This document shows positions 9,018 to 18,478 of a DNA stretch of 64,000 nt, piece after piece (positions within the stretch are counted from its first letter, which is position 1; the number at the start of each line of letters is the position of its first letter). The notes below the pieces were generated by a model. It saw nothing but the letters and a program-made list of their open reading frames with translations, made no database searches and was not told where the DNA came from. Position numbers and translations under genes: made by a program. The stretch is from NCBI RefSeq assembly GCF_008802405.1, contig NZ_VZDO01000011.1, positions 62,001-126,000 of the forward strand, in the 5' to 3' direction. Source of the DNA: Plantimonas leprariae (GTDB lineage Bacteria; Pseudomonadota; Alphaproteobacteria; Rhizobiales; Rhizobiaceae).

Positions 9018-10273
9018 ACTACCTCTTCGTCCACAACAACTTCCCGGCGCAGTTCCGTCATCTCGCGGCTCACCTTGCGAGCGACCCGGCGAACGAGGTG
9101 CGGGCGATCGGCGCCGACACGGCGCGGCCGCTCCGCCGCGTCGTCCTGCACCGCTACGCCATGAGCCCGGGCCACGTCGCGCAGACGCATCCCTTCGCGC
9201 GGCGCTTCGACAACGAATGCCGACGGGCCGAGCAAGTGCTCTACGTCGCGACGATGCTCGCCGAGACGGGCTTCTCGCCCGATGTCGTCGTCGCCCATTC
9301 CGGCTGGGGCGAGGCGCTGCCGCTGCGCGCGGTGTTTCCCGAAGCGCGCATCGTCAACTATTGCGAATATTTCTACCGCTCCCATTCCTCCGACGTGAAC
9401 TTCGACCCGGAATTCCCGGCGCTCGGGCTCGACGGGCTCGTCGGCCTCCATGCGCGGAACGCGATGGCGCTGCTCGGGCTCGCCGACGCCGACCTTGCGA
9501 TCTCGCCGACGCGATGGCAGCGCTCGACCTTTCCGGCGGAATACGCGGGCAAGATCGCCGTCGCGCACGAGGGGGTCGATACCGATCTCGTCGCGCCCGA
9601 CCCGGACGCGCGGCTCGTTCTCGACGACGGGACGGTGCTGACGCGGGAGGACGAGGTGCTGACCTTCGTCGCGCGCAACCTCGAACCCTTGCGCGGCTAC
9701 CACGTCCTGATGCGCGCGCTGCCGGCGGTGATGGCGGCGCGGCCCAAAGCGCGGGTCGTGGTGGTCGGGGCTTTCGGCGTGTCCTACGGGCAGCGCCCGC
9801 CGGAAGGCCAGACGTGGCACCGCATCTTCCTCGAGGAGGTGCGCGACCGGATCGACCTCGACCGCCTGCATTTCCTCGGGCACCTTCCCTACGAGCGCTA
9901 TCTCGACGTTCTGCGCGTGTCGCGCGCGCATGCATACCTGACCTATCCCTTCGTCCTGTCCTGGTCGTGCCTTGAGGCGATGGCGGCGAGCTGCGTGATG
10001 GTCGCCTCCGACACGGCGCCGGTGCGCGAGGTGATCGACGCCTCGACCGGAATCCTCGTGCCCTTCCACGAGCCCGCGCGCCTAGCGGACGCGCTGATCG
10101 ACGCGCTCGCGCATCCCGAGCGCCACGCGGAGAAAGGCCGGGCGGCGCGGGCCCGGATCGTCCGGCGCTACGACCTCAGGTCCGTCTGCCTGCCCCGCCT
10201 GACCCGGTTGCTGGCGGGTGCGGGCGAACCCGCGGCGCCTCGCCCGGCATTCGGGCTGCCCTTCCTCGGCTGA
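9014..10273 (+). CDS. GT4-family glycosyltransferase (FVHNNFPAQFRHL type)
   Basis: 419 residues from a GTG overlapping the previous stop. The N-terminus NYLFVHNNFPAQFRHLA is characteristic of a GT4 subgroup common in alphaproteobacterial polysaccharide loci. Residues 205-360 hold the donor domain, with FVARNLEPLRGYHVLMRALP and a final SWSCLEAMAASCVMVASDTAPVREVI segment. In the donor site S/C-L-E replaces the more usual E..P....EA pattern. It is the last gene of the block that is translationally coupled from 3198 onward; 240 nt separate it from the next gene. Confidence 0.88.
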   Translation: MNYLFVHNNFPAQFRHLAAHLASDPANEVRAIGADTARPLRRVVLHRYAMSPGHVAQTHPFARRFDNECRRAEQVLYVATMLAETGFSPDVVVAHSGWGEALPLRAVFPEARIVNYCEYFYRSHSSDVNFDPEFPALGLDGLVGLHARNAMALLGLADADLAISPTRWQRSTFPAEYAGKIAVAHEGVDTDLVAPDPDARLVLDDGTVLTREDEVLTFVARNLEPLRGYHVLMRALPAVMAARPKARVVVVGAFGVSYGQRPPEGQTWHRIFLEEVRDRIDLDRLHFLGHLPYERYLDVLRVSRAHAYLTYPFVLSWSCLEAMAASCVMVASDTAPVREVIDASTGILVPFHEPARLADALIDALAHPERHAEKGRAARARIVRRYDLRSVCLPRLTRLLAGAGEPAAPRPAFGLPFLG

Positions 10274-10512
10274 CGGTCCAGACAGTTTTAATCTTTCTTC
10301 CTTATCATCGGCTTAGAGACTGGGACTAAACCCCTGCGGGTCGGTCTGGCGGGTCTTTTCGCCGTTGGCGTCGTTGCCGATGCTCGCCCATGCGCTGCAT
10401 GGACTGCGCTCGGCGCCTCGTCGGCGACGAAAGCCCCTCGCCAGCCCTCCGCCGCAAGGTTTTGTCCCAGTCTCCTGGAGAAGGTTCGACCTTCCGGCGG
10501 AGTCGGGAATCC

Positions 10513-11646
10513 ATGCGCGCAGCGCTCGTCAAATATTCGGGCCGCCGCCTCGGCAACCACGAGGCGGTCTGGTTCGACATGCCGTTCCGCTCGACGCTGG
10601 AAAGCTACTACAACACCGGCGACATCTGCGTTTACGACTCGACGCTCCGCCTTCTCGACTATTCGGACGGCACGATCCTCAACATCGACGAGCCGGTGAC
10701 GGAAGCAGGCGTCGAGCGCATCAAGGCCAATTGCGACTTCATCCTTCTGCGCGGCTCGAACTACATCCACGAGGATATGGACTGGGGGCATTTCGGCCAG
10801 TGGATCGAGGCGCTGGACATGCCGGTGCTCTGCGTCGGCGTCGGTGCGCAGGCGGAAACCGAGCGGCCGATCGTCCTGCCGCCGGAAGGCCGGCGCCTCT
10901 GGGCCGCGATCGCCGAGCGGACGCCGGCGATCGGCGTGCGCGGCGCCTTCACCGCCGAGACCATGCACCGGAACGGCATCCACAACATCGAGATCGTCGG
11001 CTGCCCGTCCGTATTCCGGGGCCTGAACCGCGAGATGAAGCTCGTCCACGCGCCCGGCGGCCCGAAGCGCCTGACCTTCAGCCTCCGGCGCGAGGTGTCC
11101 TCGACCTATGCCGTCGATCCCGCCGCCTTCGCGGTGACGCAGAAGCGGATCATCGCCAAGCTCGCGCTCGTTTCCGACCTCTATCTTTCCTGCCACGGCG
11201 AGCCGGAGGAGAAGGCCTTCTTCTTCAAGGCGCCGCAGCACATGGCGGCCGCGGCGGCCAAGCTCGTCGCGGAAGGCTGGTTCGACGAGACCACGGGCCG
11301 CCTGATGCGCGACCTCTACGAGAGCCGGCTCTACTACGTGGGCGCTCCCGGCGACTACGACGTCTATGCGCCGCAGTTCGACGCCGCGCTCGGCTACCGG
11401 GTCCATGCGGTGCTCCCCGCCGTCGCGGTCGGCGTGCCGGGCGTCTTGTTCGCCTACGACACGCGCTCGCGCGAACTCGCCGAGACCTTCGACCTGCCGA
11501 TCTATTCGCCCGAGGAGTTCGAGCGGCAGACGCTGGCCGACGCCTTCGCCCCCGCCCGCTTCGACCGCTTCCAGTCGCTGTTCGCGGATCGCTACGACCG
11601 GATGAAGGCGTTCATCGAGAAGAACGGCGTTCCGACGCGCATGTGA
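10513..11646 (+). CDS. Polysaccharide pyruvyl transferase family protein
   Basis: 377 residues from the ATG at 10513 (MRAALVKYSGRRLGNHEAVW). An upstream ATG at 10390 is in frame, but the added 41 residues look non-coding. The body has LLRGSNYIHEDMDWGHF, the VGVGAQAE stretch and GVRGAFTAETMHRNGI, which fit the WcaK/CsaB-type pyruvyl transferase fold that adds ketal pyruvate to sugars. It is followed immediately by a convergent gene, with 0 nt between the stops. Pyruvylated glycans anchor SLH-type proteins in some bacteria, but no SLH domain is seen here. Confidence 0.75.
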   Translation: MRAALVKYSGRRLGNHEAVWFDMPFRSTLESYYNTGDICVYDSTLRLLDYSDGTILNIDEPVTEAGVERIKANCDFILLRGSNYIHEDMDWGHFGQWIEALDMPVLCVGVGAQAETERPIVLPPEGRRLWAAIAERTPAIGVRGAFTAETMHRNGIHNIEIVGCPSVFRGLNREMKLVHAPGGPKRLTFSLRREVSSTYAVDPAAFAVTQKRIIAKLALVSDLYLSCHGEPEEKAFFFKAPQHMAAAAAKLVAEGWFDETTGRLMRDLYESRLYYVGAPGDYDVYAPQFDAALGYRVHAVLPAVAVGVPGVLFAYDTRSRELAETFDLPIYSPEEFERQTLADAFAPARFDRFQSLFADRYDRMKAFIEKNGVPTRM

Positions 11647-12849
11647 TCAGGGGACCGTGATCCGAACCGGCCGCATCGCGACGTCGCGGTCGGGCGTGTC
11701 CTTGCAGGCCTTGCGATGCGTCCGGACGAAGGTGAGGGTGGCGCGGTCGCCGGACAGGGTGTCGAAGTTGCGGCTTTCGCTGCCTGTGTCGATCAGCGCC
11801 GGATAGGCGAGGGTGGCCGGCGCGGCGCAGTCGCCGGCGATCGGGGCTTCGAACAGGAGCGCCGGGCCGCGCCAGTCGATCAGGTCACGGCTCGTCGCAT
11901 AGAAGACGCCCGTCCGCTCCCGTCCGTCGCCGTCCGTCGTCCGGCCCTTCATCGTGGCGACGAAGAGCCCGCTCGGAACATGGCGGACGAGGCTCGTCAC
12001 CGGCCAGCGCAGGACATCCGGCGCAATCGGGTCGCAGAGCTGCGCTTCTCCGTCGACGGCGCCCGCATAGGGGTCGGCGAACCGCGTCGGGAAGCCGCCG
12101 TCGCGAAAAGCGCGCCAGCCTGCCGGATCCTCGATCCCGGTCGTGCGCAGCAGGCAGTTGCCGGCGCGCTGCGGCGGGGGCGACACGACGTTCGCCATCA
12201 TGAACAGCGCGCCGTCATGGGCGACGATGTTGGTCGGCTCGAAGTAGCCGGCATGACCATCGCGCGTTTCCTCCGCCCGGAACGGCACCGCCGCGACGAG
12301 GCGGCGGGGCCGCACGGCTTCGAAGCTTGCGCCGCCGTCGCGCGACACCGCGGCCGTCAGCGCGTTGTACCAGCAGGCGAGGGGGCCGCTCTCTGCCCCG
12401 CAAGCCGCGCCGAAGCGCTCGCCGTGATATTCGTCGTGGACGATCGCGAAGACGGTCTTCCCGTCGCCGGTCCAGGTCGCGGCGATCCAGCCCCGGTGGT
12501 CGAAACTCGCGGGGTCGGGATCGTCGCGGCCCTGGAACGCGATCCGGCAGTCGTGGCGAAGGGACGCGAAGTCCGCGCCGACGGCCGCGCGGTTGCGGAA
12601 CGTCGTCTGGAACACGCGCAACGTCCCGTTCGCCTCGCGAAAGGCGCGCGTCGGCGTGTCGGGAATGTCCCACGGCTCGCAGGCCTCGGTGCCGTGGTCG
12701 AAAAGCAGCGTTTCGCCGCCCTCCGTCGCGAGCCGGAGTTCGGGCTCGCTCGCCCCGGCAGGCGCGGAGGCAGTGGCGGCGATCAAGAGAAACACCGCGC
12801 CGGCGAAGCGAACCCCGTTCGCGCATCGCCCGTCACCCGTTCCGACCAT
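11647..12849 (-). CDS. Secreted beta-propeller protein, glycosidase-like
   Basis: 400 residues with an N-terminal signal peptide (hydrophobic stretch at residues 14-30, cleavage near APAGASE). The mature part has repeated blade-like motifs: RVFQTTFRNRA, HRGWIAATW, VSRDGGASFEAV (an Asp-box-like SxDGGxxF) and FYATSRDLIDWRGP. These suggest a five-bladed propeller of the GH43/sialidase type. No catalytic residues can be assigned. It is convergent with the pyruvyl transferase gene and divergent from the secretion operon. It could trim or bind the polysaccharide made by the locus. Confidence 0.6.
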   Translation of the reverse strand: MVGTGDGRCANGVRFAGAVFLLIAATASAPAGASEPELRLATEGGETLLFDHGTEACEPWDIPDTPTRAFREANGTLRVFQTTFRNRAAVGADFASLRHDCRIAFQGRDDPDPASFDHRGWIAATWTGDGKTVFAIVHDEYHGERFGAACGAESGPLACWYNALTAAVSRDGGASFEAVRPRRLVAAVPFRAEETRDGHAGYFEPTNIVAHDGALFMMANVVSPPPQRAGNCLLRTTGIEDPAGWRAFRDGGFPTRFADPYAGAVDGEAQLCDPIAPDVLRWPVTSLVRHVPSGLFVATMKGRTTDGDGRERTGVFYATSRDLIDWRGPALLFEAPIAGDCAAPATLAYPALIDTGSESRNFDTLSGDRATLTFVRTHRKACKDTPDRDVAMRPVRITVP

Positions 12850-13090
12850 TCCCGCATCTTTCCGAACTCGATCGCTTAAAGGCTATTTCACGAACATCCG
12901 GCATTCTGTCCGGCGAACGAGGCCGCGGACGGTTCGAAACGTTTCGGTCGGTGCCGCGATCCCGTGCGGCGAACAGGAACGGACAGGGGTTGCGCGAGAT
13001 CGGCGGCCAGGACAGCGAAAGGCCAAGCGCGGCGGAGCGGCGCGCGCCCGCGCGCCCGAGCTTGCGCCCCGCGCCCCGCAGGCGGGTCCG

Positions 13091-14833
13091 ATGAGATCGC
13101 TCGGCACTTCGCCGCTGCTCGCGATCTTTCGCGGCTTCACCTACGGCTATGTCGCGCTCTTCGCCTTCGGCTTCTTCCTGCCCTTCCTCTACATGGCGAT
13201 GAGCTTCGTGCCGATGGGCATCATGGACCGCGTCGGCACGAGCCGCAGCGGCTCGACGCTCGTGACGCTCATCCTCATCGCCGCCGTCGTCACCGTGACC
13301 CTCACGCTGATCGAGGTCGTGCGCGCGCAGGTGCTGGAGCGCATGGGCACCGTGATCGACGAGAAGCTGACGCGCATCTGCTTCGACGCCTTCAACCGCG
13401 AGAAGCGCGGGGCCGGCGGCTCGCCGGCGCAGGCCCTCGCCGATCTCCAGACGGTGCGCCGCTTCCTGTGCGGCCCCTCGCTGTCGGCCATCGTCGACGC
13501 CTTCTGGTCGCCGCTCTTCGTTTGCGTGATGTTCGCGATCAGCCCGGCCTTCGGCGTCCTGATCCTCTGCCTCCTCGCCCTGTCGGGCGCGGCGTCCTTC
13601 GCCACCCACACGCTCGTCGCCGGGCATATGAGCCACGCGCAGCGCCTGGAGGGCGAGGCCAACGAGTTCGGCCTCGCCGTATCGCGCAATGCCGAGACGG
13701 TGCGGGTGATGGGCATGCTCCCCTTCCTCACCGAGCGCTGGTACGGGCTTCATTCCGGCGCGCTCGGCTGGCGTGCGGCCGCGCAGACGCGCGCGGGGCG
13801 CATCGGGCTCGTGCCGCGCATGGTGCAGAACGGGCAGATGATCCTCGTCTACGGCCTCGGCGGCTTCCTGTTCCTGGAAAACCTCATCCATATCGGCGTG
13901 CTCTTCGTCGTGCTCCTGATGATGATGCGCGCGCAGGGTCCGCTCCAGCACATCGTCACCAACTGGAACTCCTTCCAGTCCTTCTGGCTGGCGACCAAAC
14001 GCCTCGACGCGCTGCTCCGCAGCGTCGAGGCGGCGCCCCGCCATATCGAGCTGCCGCCGCCGCGCGGCGCGCTCGTCGTCACGCGCCTCGTCGGCGGGCC
14101 GCCGGAGATCGAGAAGCCGATCGTCAACGACGTGAGCTTCACGCTCCAGCCCGGCCGCATCCTCGGCGTCGTCGGTCCCAGCGGGGCCGGCAAGTCCTGC
14201 CTGTCGCGCCTTCTCGTCGGCATCTGGCGGGCGCGGCGTGGCACGGTGGTCTTCGGCGAGCAGGATCTCACCCACTGGAACCCGGACGACCTTGGCCGCC
14301 ATATCGGCTACGTGCCGCAGGACGTGGAGTTCCTGCCCGGCACGGTGGCCGAGAACATCGCGCGCTTCGATCCGCAGGCGTCCTCCGAGAAGATCCTCGA
14401 GGCGGTCGACATGGCCGGCATCCACGACATCCTGCGCGGCCTGCCGAACGGCTATTCGACGCGCCTCGGTCCCGGCGGGCACACGCTGTCCGGCGGCCAG
14501 CGCCAGCGCCTGGCGCTGGCGCGCGCCGTCTACGGCATGCCGCGCCTTCTGGTGCTCGACGAGCCGAACTCGAATCTCGACGCGGGCGCCGAGCAGTTGC
14601 TCGGCCGCTCCATCCAGGCGATGCGCGATGCGGGCTCCGCGGTAATCGTCGTCTCGCACCGCATCAGCCTTCTCGCCTTCTGCGACGACATCCTCGTCCT
14701 CAACGAGGGCACGGTGCAGGCGATCGGCGGGCGCGAGCAGATCTTCAACCGTCTACCGCGCCTGAAGGCCGCGCCCGCCGCGCCCCCGATCCTCGACCTC
14801 GCGGCCGACATCGGCGGAAGCCGCGCCGCATGA
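13091..14833 (+). CDS. Type I secretion ABC transporter/ATPase, PrtD family
   Basis: 580 residues, the usual length for PrtD-type proteins. The start at 13091 (MRSLGTSPLLAIFRGF) is chosen because upstream frame residues look non-coding. Residues 20-320 hold about six membrane helices. The nucleotide-binding domain has Walker A GPSGAGKSC at about 362, signature LSGGQRQR at about 465, and Walker B LLVLDEPNSNLD at about 486-497. Its stop overlaps the start of the membrane fusion protein. The pair exports proteins with C-terminal signals across both membranes with a TolC-type partner, not seen in the window. Confidence 0.93.
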   Translation: MRSLGTSPLLAIFRGFTYGYVALFAFGFFLPFLYMAMSFVPMGIMDRVGTSRSGSTLVTLILIAAVVTVTLTLIEVVRAQVLERMGTVIDEKLTRICFDAFNREKRGAGGSPAQALADLQTVRRFLCGPSLSAIVDAFWSPLFVCVMFAISPAFGVLILCLLALSGAASFATHTLVAGHMSHAQRLEGEANEFGLAVSRNAETVRVMGMLPFLTERWYGLHSGALGWRAAAQTRAGRIGLVPRMVQNGQMILVYGLGGFLFLENLIHIGVLFVVLLMMMRAQGPLQHIVTNWNSFQSFWLATKRLDALLRSVEAAPRHIELPPPRGALVVTRLVGGPPEIEKPIVNDVSFTLQPGRILGVVGPSGAGKSCLSRLLVGIWRARRGTVVFGEQDLTHWNPDDLGRHIGYVPQDVEFLPGTVAENIARFDPQASSEKILEAVDMAGIHDILRGLPNGYSTRLGPGGHTLSGGQRQRLALARAVYGMPRLLVLDEPNSNLDAGAEQLLGRSIQAMRDAGSAVIVVSHRISLLAFCDDILVLNEGTVQAIGGREQIFNRLPRLKAAPAAPPILDLAADIGGSRAA

Positions 14834-16155
14834 CGGCGCTCGCCGAGATCCTGACCCCCGCGCCTCGGCCGAACACGGACTGGCGCGCCTCGCTCCGGCG
14901 CGGCTATGCCGTTCTCTTCCTGTCGGTCGGGATCGGCGGGAGCTGGGCGGCCTTCGCCCATATCGATTCCGCCGTCGTCGCGAACGGCACCTTCGCGGTG
15001 GAATCCTACCGGAAGACTCTGCAGCATCTCGAAGGCGGCATTGTCGCCGAGATCCTGGTCCGCGACGGCGACCGCGTCGCGGCCGGGCAGACGTTGATCC
15101 GCCTCGACACGACGCGCATCGAGGCGAGCGCGGCGGCGGCGGCGAAATCGCTCGCCGGCGTCCTGACCACGCAGGCGCGCTACACCGCCCAGCGCGACAT
15201 GATCGACTACATGGTCGTGCCGGAGGAAGCGGCGACGCTGATCCGCTCCTACGGGACGGACGAGATCGAGGACAACCATCGCGAATTCGAGTCGCGCCGG
15301 CAGGTGATGCTCGGCGCGATCGAGCTCGTCGAGACGCAGCAGGCGCAGGCCCGCAACGAGATCGCCCAGACGCGGCTCGATGCGAAAAGCGCGTCGGAGC
15401 AGTTGCGAAGCGTTTCGAAGGAGCTGGCGAGCGTCAAGCCGCTCCTGTCGCGCGGCCTCGTCGCCATGAGCCGCGTCACCGGGCTGGAGCGGCAGAAGAT
15501 GTTGTTCGAAAGCGCCGCCGCCAAGGCGGCCAACGACGCGAGGAAGGGCGAGAACAAGATCGCCGAGCTCGACCTTCGGAAAGAGGCAGTGCGCAAGGAC
15601 TACCGGCAGGAGGCCTCCAACGCGCTGGTGGAAGTGGCCAAGCAGGTCGCCCAGTTCCGGGGGGAGCGGCAGGTCGCGCTCGACATGCTGACGCGCACCG
15701 ACATTCGTTCGCCCGTCGCCGGCACGGTGCAGCAGATGCGCGTTTTCACCGTCGGCGGCGTGATCCGGCCGGGCGAGCCGATCCTCGACATCGTGCCGGA
15801 TTCCGACGACATGGTGGTGAAGGCGAAGATCCACCCTTCCGACATCGACCGCGTGGCGGAAGGCATGGCGGTGACGATCCGCCTCAACGCCCTGATGAAG
15901 TACCGGCGCGAGGCGATCGAGGGCACGCTGCGCTTCGTGTCGCGCGACGCTATTCTCGAGGCCGGCTCCGGCGCCGCGCCCTATTACGCGGTGGAGGTGA
16001 CGGTCTCCGGCGCGAGCGTGCCGGAGGACATCCGGGGCAAGCTCGTCGCCGGCATGGAGGCCTCCGTGATCGTGCCGACGAAGAGCCGCACGGTGCTCCA
16101 ATACGTCACCGCGCCGGTGCTGGAGAACCTCGAAGAGTCGCTGCGCGAGCGCTGA
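14830..16155 (+). CDS. Type I secretion membrane fusion protein, HlyD family
   Basis: 441 residues from an ATG overlapping the ATPase stop. There is one transmembrane helix near residues 28-48 (VLFLSVGIGGSWAAF). The first half-lipoyl segment is LEGGIVAEILVRDGDRVAAGQTLIRLD. A long coiled-coil region follows (about 85-270), then a second lipoyl half (IRSPVAGTVQQMRVFTVGGVIRPGEPILDIVP) and a beta-barrel end with GKLVAGMEASV. This is the standard periplasmic adaptor architecture. It acts with the PrtD-like ATPase just upstream. Confidence 0.93.
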   Translation: MTALAEILTPAPRPNTDWRASLRRGYAVLFLSVGIGGSWAAFAHIDSAVVANGTFAVESYRKTLQHLEGGIVAEILVRDGDRVAAGQTLIRLDTTRIEASAAAAAKSLAGVLTTQARYTAQRDMIDYMVVPEEAATLIRSYGTDEIEDNHREFESRRQVMLGAIELVETQQAQARNEIAQTRLDAKSASEQLRSVSKELASVKPLLSRGLVAMSRVTGLERQKMLFESAAAKAANDARKGENKIAELDLRKEAVRKDYRQEASNALVEVAKQVAQFRGERQVALDMLTRTDIRSPVAGTVQQMRVFTVGGVIRPGEPILDIVPDSDDMVVKAKIHPSDIDRVAEGMAVTIRLNALMKYRREAIEGTLRFVSRDAILEAGSGAAPYYAVEVTVSGASVPEDIRGKLVAGMEASVIVPTKSRTVLQYVTAPVLENLEESLRER

Positions 16156-16162
16156 GAGCCGG

Positions 16163-17395
16163 ATGATGCGCGCGCTGGTTCTCGCCCACGGATCTCCGCG
16201 TGCCGGCATCGGCGGCGGGGAACTGGCCGCCCATACGCTGTTCCGGGCGCTGCGGGCGCGCGGCGACGTGGCGGCGGATTTCCTCGCGCGATCGACCGAT
16301 CCCCGCATCGAGCCGGGCGCGATCGGGCGGGTTGGGCCGGGCGAGTTCCTGTGGCGGCAGGAAACGGCCGACTGGTTCGCGCATCGGGGCGACGAGCGGG
16401 GCGCGGCGGCGTTCGCCGACTTCCTTGCGGAGCGCCGGCCGAACGCCGTGTTCGTGCAGCATTTCGCCCATATCGGCGCGGAGGTGCTCCCGGCGATCCG
16501 CCACGTGCTGCCGGAAGCGCGGATCGTCCTGACGCTCCACGACTTCGCCGCGATCTGCCACAACGGGGGGCTGATGGCGAAGACGGGCTACGCGCGGATC
16601 CCGTGCGGGCGCGCCGAGCCGCAGGCGTGCCATGCCTGCTTTCCCGCTCACGCGCCGGACGCCTTCGCCGCGCGGCGCGCCGCGATGCTCCGGCATTTCG
16701 CGCCCGTCGACCGCTTCGTCTCGCCTTCGCGCTTTCTCGCCGGGCGCTACGGCGAATGGGGCCTCGATCCGGCGCGCATTGCCGTCATCGCGAACGGGCT
16801 CGAACCGAGCGCGCCGGCGCCAACGCCCGAGGGCGACGGGCGGATACGCCTCGGCTTCTTCGGGCAGGTGCGCGAGGCGAAGGGGCTCGACATCCTGCTC
16901 GCAGCCCTGCACCGCCTGGAGCCCGACGAGCGCCGATGCTTCGAGCTCAGCGTCAACGGCAGCCGGCTGGAAGCGCAGGGCGCCTGGTATCGCGAACTGA
17001 TCGAGCGGCTTCGCGCGCCGCTCCTCGCCGAGGGGACGCTGCGCTGGCCCGGCGCCTACGGGCGGGACGAGCTCGCCTCGCGCATGGCGGGGCTCGCCTT
17101 CGCCGTGGTGCCCTCGACCTTCGTCGAGAACGCGCCGATCGTGATTCAGGAGGCCTTCGCGCACGGCGTTCCGGTGATCGGCGCCGGGCACGGCGGCATC
17201 GCCGAGATGGTGCGGGATGGGATCGACGGACTGCTGTTTCCCCCGCACGACCCGCGCGCGCTGGAGGCGCTTCTCGGCTCGCTGCTCGCCGATCCCGGCC
17301 GGCAGGCGCGCCTTGCCGCCAACATCCGGCCGCCCTTCACGGCGGTCGCGATGGCCGCCGCCTATCGCGACCTCGCCGCGTCGATCCGCGCCTGA
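16163..17395 (+). CDS. GT4-family glycosyltransferase
   Basis: 410 residues, 7 nt after the HlyD gene, so it is co-transcribed with the exporter. The N-terminus is LVLAHGSPRAGIGGGELAAH. The donor domain has GFFGQVREAKGLDILL and the ENAPIVIQEAFAHGVPVIGAGHGGIAEMV motif near residue 320. It is the closest relative in the window of the glycosyltransferase at 5282, and both share a Cys-rich insert (PCGRAEPQACHACFP here). Coupling of a glycosyltransferase to type I secretion genes hints that the exported protein is glycosylated, but this is inference. Confidence 0.88.
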   Translation: MMRALVLAHGSPRAGIGGGELAAHTLFRALRARGDVAADFLARSTDPRIEPGAIGRVGPGEFLWRQETADWFAHRGDERGAAAFADFLAERRPNAVFVQHFAHIGAEVLPAIRHVLPEARIVLTLHDFAAICHNGGLMAKTGYARIPCGRAEPQACHACFPAHAPDAFAARRAAMLRHFAPVDRFVSPSRFLAGRYGEWGLDPARIAVIANGLEPSAPAPTPEGDGRIRLGFFGQVREAKGLDILLAALHRLEPDERRCFELSVNGSRLEAQGAWYRELIERLRAPLLAEGTLRWPGAYGRDELASRMAGLAFAVVPSTFVENAPIVIQEAFAHGVPVIGAGHGGIAEMVRDGIDGLLFPPHDPRALEALLGSLLADPGRQARLAANIRPPFTAVAMAAAYRDLAASIRA

Positions 17396-17424
17396 CGCCC
17401 GCGCCTTCGGCCGGAACGGTGGCG

Positions 17425-17765
17425 ACGCGCGTCGGCGGACGGTCTCGACGCGCAGACCCTCCACGGAGACCTTGGTCCGCGCCTTATCGGCCGTCGGAAC
17501 CGAAACGCCGAGCCTGATGGCGAGCGCCATGCAGGAGCGGTCGCCGAGGACGTTGCCCTATCGCCTCGTGGCGTCCGCCGGCGTGGCCGCCGCGAAGGCC
17601 GCGTCGCGGTCGTGGATTTCGAGGCGCAAGGTCCGCGACGATCTCCTCGATCACGGGCAGAGCCGGTCCGCGCAGGATCAGGCTTCTGACGAGTTCCTGA
17701 AGGTTGACCGCCGACATCGCCGCCTGACCGCCCCGCGACGCCACATTGGGGGCGCCGGGCTCGTC
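17425..17765 (-). pseudogene. Decayed vapC PIN-domain toxin gene
   Basis: Read on the minus strand, three segments line up with the VapC toxin family. Around 17765-17735 the frame gives DEPGAPNVA. From 17717 it gives MSAVNLQELVRSLILRG. After a one-base frameshift near 17637 it gives LEIHDRDAAFAAATPADATRR, a TAG stop, and then LGDRSCMALAIRLGVSVPTADKA. The last piece matches the conserved SLGDRACLALA..LG.PVLTAD core of VapC. The first Asp-containing strand of the PIN domain is not recognisable, and no vapB antitoxin is seen. The gene is therefore dead and marks a junction between the glycan operon and the rhamnose genes. Confidence 0.75.
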
Positions 17766-17905
17766 GCGAGAAGAAACGGACGGCGCCCGGCCGCCTCGAT
17801 CGACCGGCGGCGTGATATCGTGGTGGTGCGGCGGCGCGATTGCCTCGAGGCGGAAATCGCGCGAACAAGGCCGTCGAACGATCTCGGACGGCGGTTTCGA
17901 ACGAC

Positions 17906-18478
17906 GTGGATGTGCGGCGGCTGGCCATTCCTGATGTCATGGAGATCGTGCCGCGGAAGTTCGGCGACGAGCGGGGCTTCTTCGCCGAGACGTGGAGCCG
18001 CCCGCGCTTCGCCGCGCATGGCGTCGATCTCCAATGGGTTCAGGACAACCAGTCCATGTCGGCGCCGCCGTTCACGCTGCGCGGCCTGCACTACCAGGCG
18101 CCGCCGTTCGCTCAGGACAAGCTGGTGCGCGTCCTGAGAGGCCGCATCCTCGATGTGGCCGTGGACATCCGCGCGGGGTCCGCGACCTATGGGCGATGGG
18201 TCGCGCTCGAGGTCTCGGCGGCCGCCTTCAACCAGATTCTCGTGCCGAAGGGCTTCGCCCACGGTTTCCTCACGCTGGAACCGGATACGGAGGTCTTCTA
18301 CAAGGTTTCCGCCCCGTACTCGGCCGAGCACGACCGGGGCATCCGCTGGAGCGATCCCGCGATCGGCATCGACTGGCCGCTGGTCGGTGCCGAACCGGTG
18401 CTCTCCGCCAGGGACGCTGCCGCCCCGCTGCTCGCGCAGGTCGACACGGTGTTCCGCTCCGAAGGAGCCGCGTCGTGA
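17906..18478 (+). CDS. rfbC: dTDP-4-dehydrorhamnose 3,5-epimerase
   Basis: 190 residues from a GTG at 17906 ([30 protein letters not shown]); the open frame extends upstream to 17840, but those residues are not part of the family. Conserved features include FTLRGLHYQ with the catalytic His, the VDIR....YGRW segment, the [11 protein letters not shown] loop, and [22 protein letters not shown]. It epimerises C3 and C5 of dTDP-4-keto-6-deoxyglucose. The stop overlaps the rfbB start (GTGA). Confidence 0.93.
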   Translation: MDVRRLAIPDVMEIVPRKFGDERGFFAETWSRPRFAAHGVDLQWVQDNQSMSAPPFTLRGLHYQAPPFAQDKLVRVLRGRILDVAVDIRAGSATYGRWVALEVSAAAFNQILVPKGFAHGFLTLEPDTEVFYKVSAPYSAEHDRGIRWSDPAIGIDWPLVGAEPVLSARDAAAPLLAQVDTVFRSEGAAS

